DNA of 64,000 bases, taken from positions 310,001 through 374,000 of the forward strand of contig NZ_AJXU01000028.1 of assembly GCF_000264315.1 (NCBI RefSeq). The letters run 5' to 3'. This DNA comes from Rhodanobacter fulvus Jip2 (GTDB lineage Bacteria > Pseudomonadota > Gammaproteobacteria > Xanthomonadales > Rhodanobacteraceae). The notes below the pieces were generated by a model that saw only the letters and a list, made by a program, of their open reading frames with translations, had not been told where the DNA came from and ran no database searches. Below are positions 61,615-64,000 of the stretch, in pieces. The position numbers and the translations under genes are program-made. The stretch's first letter is position 1, and the number at the start of each line of letters is the position of its first letter.

Positions 61615-64000
61615 ATGAATGCCCTTCGCTCCATGGCAGGTGCCCGCCTGGCGACAACCCGCGACAAGGCCCGGCAGTTGTACCAGTCGCATCGCGCGCG
61701 CAAGGTCGCACTGATCGCCGCCATCGTGCTGGTGGTGTTCGGCCTGCTGGGTTTCCTCGCCGCGCCGCCGATCATCCGCGGCCAGATCGAGAAGCGCGCC
61801 AGCACCGCCCTGTCACGGCCGGTGACGCTGAGCGCGGTGCACTTCAACCCGTTCACCCTGCGCCTGCAGCTGGATCGGCTGCACATCGCCGACCACGATG
61901 GTCGCACGCCGTTCGTGGACGTCGACGAGGCCGTGATCAACGCCTCATGGACCTCGCTGTTCCGCCGCGCGCCGGTGCTGGACGAGCTGCGCCTGCAGCA
62001 CCCGCGAATCCACATCGTGCGCACGGCCGACGGGCGCTTCAACTTCACCGACCTGCTGGACCGCTACGCTTCCGGGCCCGCAGACCCGAAAGCGTCGCCG
62101 GCGCGTTTCTCGCTTTCCAACATCGGCGTGCATGCGGGCGACATCCAGTTCGATGACCAGCTGACCAAGGCCAACCATCACATCGAGCAACTGGAGTTGG
62201 GCATCCCCTTCATCGCCAACCTGCCCAGTGACACCGACGTGTTCGTGCAGCCGCTGTTGTCGCTGCGGGTGGATGGCAGTCCGTTGCGCATCGACGGCCA
62301 CAGCAAACCCTTCACGGATACCCGCGAAGCGGTAATGCACTTCCAACTCGACCAGCTGGACCTGCCGCGCTACCTGGCCTACGTTCCCGTGCGGCTGCCG
62401 GTGGCCGTGCCCAAGGGGCGGCTCAGCGGCGACCTGGAGCTGCATTTTGCGCAAACCAGGCCGACGCCCGAACTGCAACTGACCGGCCACCTGCAACTGG
62501 ACGACTTTGCGCTCGCCAGCAACCACGGCGAGCCGATCCTCGGACTCGGCCACGGCCGCGCCGAACTGACCGACGTGCAACCGCTGCTGTCGCGCTATCA
62601 CCTGGGTGCGCTGCAACTGGATCGCGCACAGTTGCACTACACCCAAGGGGCCAGCGGTCACAGCAACTTCGACAGCCTGACCACCAACTCAGCACCAGCC
62701 GCACCCGATGCGACGCCGACCGATCTGCGTATCGCCTCGCTGGCGCTGACCGGCAGCGCCCTCCACTACACCGACGCCACCAGGCACAAGCTCGACCTGG
62801 ATGACTTGCACGGCACGCTGCAGGGCCTGAGCCTGCTACCTGCCCCTGCTGGCCGGATCGATCTGGCCGCCCGGCTCGGCGGCGGTGCGCTCTCGACCAA
62901 AGGCACGCTGGATCTGGCCGCCGGACGGCTGGCGTCCCGACTCGGCATCAAGCAGGTGGATGTGGCCCCGTTGCAAGCCATGGCGCCGGCCATGGCCGCG
63001 CAGGTGACCAAGGGCAAGCTCGACGCCGACGGTCAGTTGCAGCTCGACTGGGGCAAGGCGTTCAACGCGCACCTGTCCGATGCGCACGTCACGGTAAGTG
63101 GCTTCGCGCTTGAAGCGCCGTCGAAGGAACACGGCACGCCACTGGCCTGGGGCAAGCTGCAGGCGGAACTGCGCCTGCTCGACCTGGCCAGCCGCCAGGC
63201 GCAATTGGGCACGGTCACCGTCAGCAAACTCGACCTGAAATTGCAGCGCCAGCACAACGGTGACCTCAGTCTGCTGGAACTGCTGGCACCGCCGACCGGC
63301 CAGCGAAAGGCTGCTGTCGCGACAGAACACGACCAACCGTGGCACTGGAGCGTCGCCCACCTCAGCCTCGACGACGGCGCACTCGCCTTCACCGACTTCG
63401 CCGCTGGCGCCAAGCCGGTCAGCCTGCAGCTGAAATCGCTCAAGGGCGGCATCGACAACCTGGACGACAAGCTGGGCGAGGCGCGTCCGTTCAAGCTGCA
63501 GGGGGCTCTCGATCGCGGCACGTTCGCCGCCTCCGGCAAGCTGCGTCCCTCGCCTCTGGGCGCCGACCTGCAGTTGGAGACCAGGCGGTTGGATATCGCC
63601 CGCTTCGAGCCGTACATCAGCGTGCCGCTGAACGTGACCGTGGCCGCCGCCCGGCTCACCAGCAACGGCAAGCTGCATTACGACGGTCGCGGCGATACAT
63701 CAAAACTGCGCTACCAGGGCAACGCCGCGCTGGAACGCGTGCGCGTGCAGGACAAGCTTACCGGCGACGACTTCCTGCGCTGGCGCACGCTCAGCGCCGC
63801 GAACCTCGACGCCAGCATCGGCGAGGAGGCGCCACGCATACACATCGGCGCCCTCGCGCTCACCTCGTTCTACGCCCGCATGATCGTCAATGCGGACGGC
63901 AAGCTGAACCTGGCCGACGTGGTTGCCTCGCCCGAAGCCGCGCCGGTGTCGGTGACCCGCGCCGCCGGCACCACGCCGAACGCACCACCGCCACCGCGAG
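61615..64000 (+). CDS. DUF748/AsmA-like envelope protein, runs off the window
   Basis: From the ATG at 61615 an uninterrupted frame of 795 codons continues to base 64000, so the end is missing. After a basic N-terminus comes one membrane helix (about 30-52: A-L-I-A-A-I-V-L-V-V-F-G-L-L-G-F), then a long periplasmic beta-rich region of the AsmA/DUF748 type with repeated motifs such as L-R-L-D-R-L-H-I-A, L-D-L-P-R-Y-L-A-Y-V-P, L-S-G-D-L-E-L, L-A-S-R-L-G-I-K-Q-V-D. Such long proteins are thought to bridge inner and outer membranes in lipid transport. The gene follows tdh by 136 bases. Confidence 0.88.
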   Translation, partial: MNALRSMAGARLATTRDKARQLYQSHRARKVALIAAIVLVVFGLLGFLAAPPIIRGQIEKRASTALSRPVTLSAVHFNPFTLRLQLDRLHIADHDGRTPFVDVDEAVINASWTSLFRRAPVLDELRLQHPRIHIVRTADGRFNFTDLLDRYASGPADPKASPARFSLSNIGVHAGDIQFDDQLTKANHHIEQLELGIPFIANLPSDTDVFVQPLLSLRVDGSPLRIDGHSKPFTDTREAVMHFQLDQLDLPRYLAYVPVRLPVAVPKGRLSGDLELHFAQTRPTPELQLTGHLQLDDFALASNHGEPILGLGHGRAELTDVQPLLSRYHLGALQLDRAQLHYTQGASGHSNFDSLTTNSAPAAPDATPTDLRIASLALTGSALHYTDATRHKLDLDDLHGTLQGLSLLPAPAGRIDLAARLGGGALSTKGTLDLAAGRLASRLGIKQVDVAPLQAMAPAMAAQVTKGKLDADGQLQLDWGKAFNAHLSDAHVTVSGFALEAPSKEHGTPLAWGKLQAELRLLDLASRQAQLGTVTVSKLDLKLQRQHNGDLSLLELLAPPTGQRKAAVATEHDQPWHWSVAHLSLDDGALAFTDFAAGAKPVSLQLKSLKGGIDNLDDKLGEARPFKLQGALDRGTFAASGKLRPSPLGADLQLETRRLDIARFEPYISVPLNVTVAAARLTSNGKLHYDGRGDTSKLRYQGNAALERVRVQDKLTGDDFLRWRTLSAANLDASIGEEAPRIHIGALALTSFYARMIVNADGKLNLADVVASPEAAPVSVTRAAGTTPNAPPPPR

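Overview
The window looks like chromosome of a high-GC gammaproteobacterium of the Xanthomonadales, most likely the Rhodanobacteraceae (Rhodanobacter/Dyella type). The grounds are the GC-rich codon use, the four-gene DUF3348/DUF802/OmpA/DUF2894 cluster, an L2-like beta-lactamase with a Tat-type leader, PilU, and several families of short palindromic repeats typical of this group. I ran no search; family names rest on motifs recognised by eye.

Layout. 1-2.7 kb: 3' part missing of a class A beta-lactamase, a small ORF, a GtrA-type membrane protein and a glutathione S-transferase. 2.8-5.8 kb: a compact cbb3-type oxidase operon (minus strand) with an FNR-type box upstream. 6.2-11.9 kb: a small inverted-repeat element with target duplication, then VOC, secreted, DUF1428, hybrid histidine kinase, MarR and DUF1398 genes. 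12-14.5 kb: alpha-galactosidase and a GFA-family protein. 14.6-18.5 kb: an operon encoding a MotA/MotB- or ZorA/ZorB-like stator with two proteins of unknown function. 18.6-21.8 kb: SnoaL-like and MarR genes, ThuA lipoprotein, PQQ-type sugar dehydrogenase.

21.8-30.4 kb is the most accessory-looking part: orphan secreted proteins, catalase plus cytochrome b561, rifampin ADP-ribosyltransferase (arr), a 21-bp degenerate tandem repeat, two perfect DnaA boxes, a nested hairpin, a DUF2188 gene, a GC-poorer orphan gene, and scattered inverted-repeat footprints. 30.4-37.7 kb: hutU, an HWE-type kinase with two lone receivers, an Ada-like AlkA fusion with ogt, and a nucleotide pyrophosphatase-like lipoprotein.

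37.8-45.3 kb is core metabolism and repair: mfd (carrying an in-frame palindromic repeat pair), an HAD phosphatase coupled to pgk, maiA, and a tandem universal stress protein. 45.5-51.5 kb is a six-gene Mrp-type cation/proton antiporter operon with fused A and B subunits. 51.5-54.6 kb: pilU broken by a one-base frameshift, two helical envelope proteins, a repeat pair and DUF465. 54.7-64 kb: cystathionine beta-synthase, glmS, selO, DUF1415, tdh and the 5' part of a DUF748/AsmA-like gene that runs off the window.

The strongest candidate for an incompletely described system is the stator operon at 14.6-18.5 kb. The strongest structural oddities are the repeat pair inside mfd, the complete small mobile element at 6.17-6.33 kb, the 21-bp repeat array and the tandem DnaA boxes.
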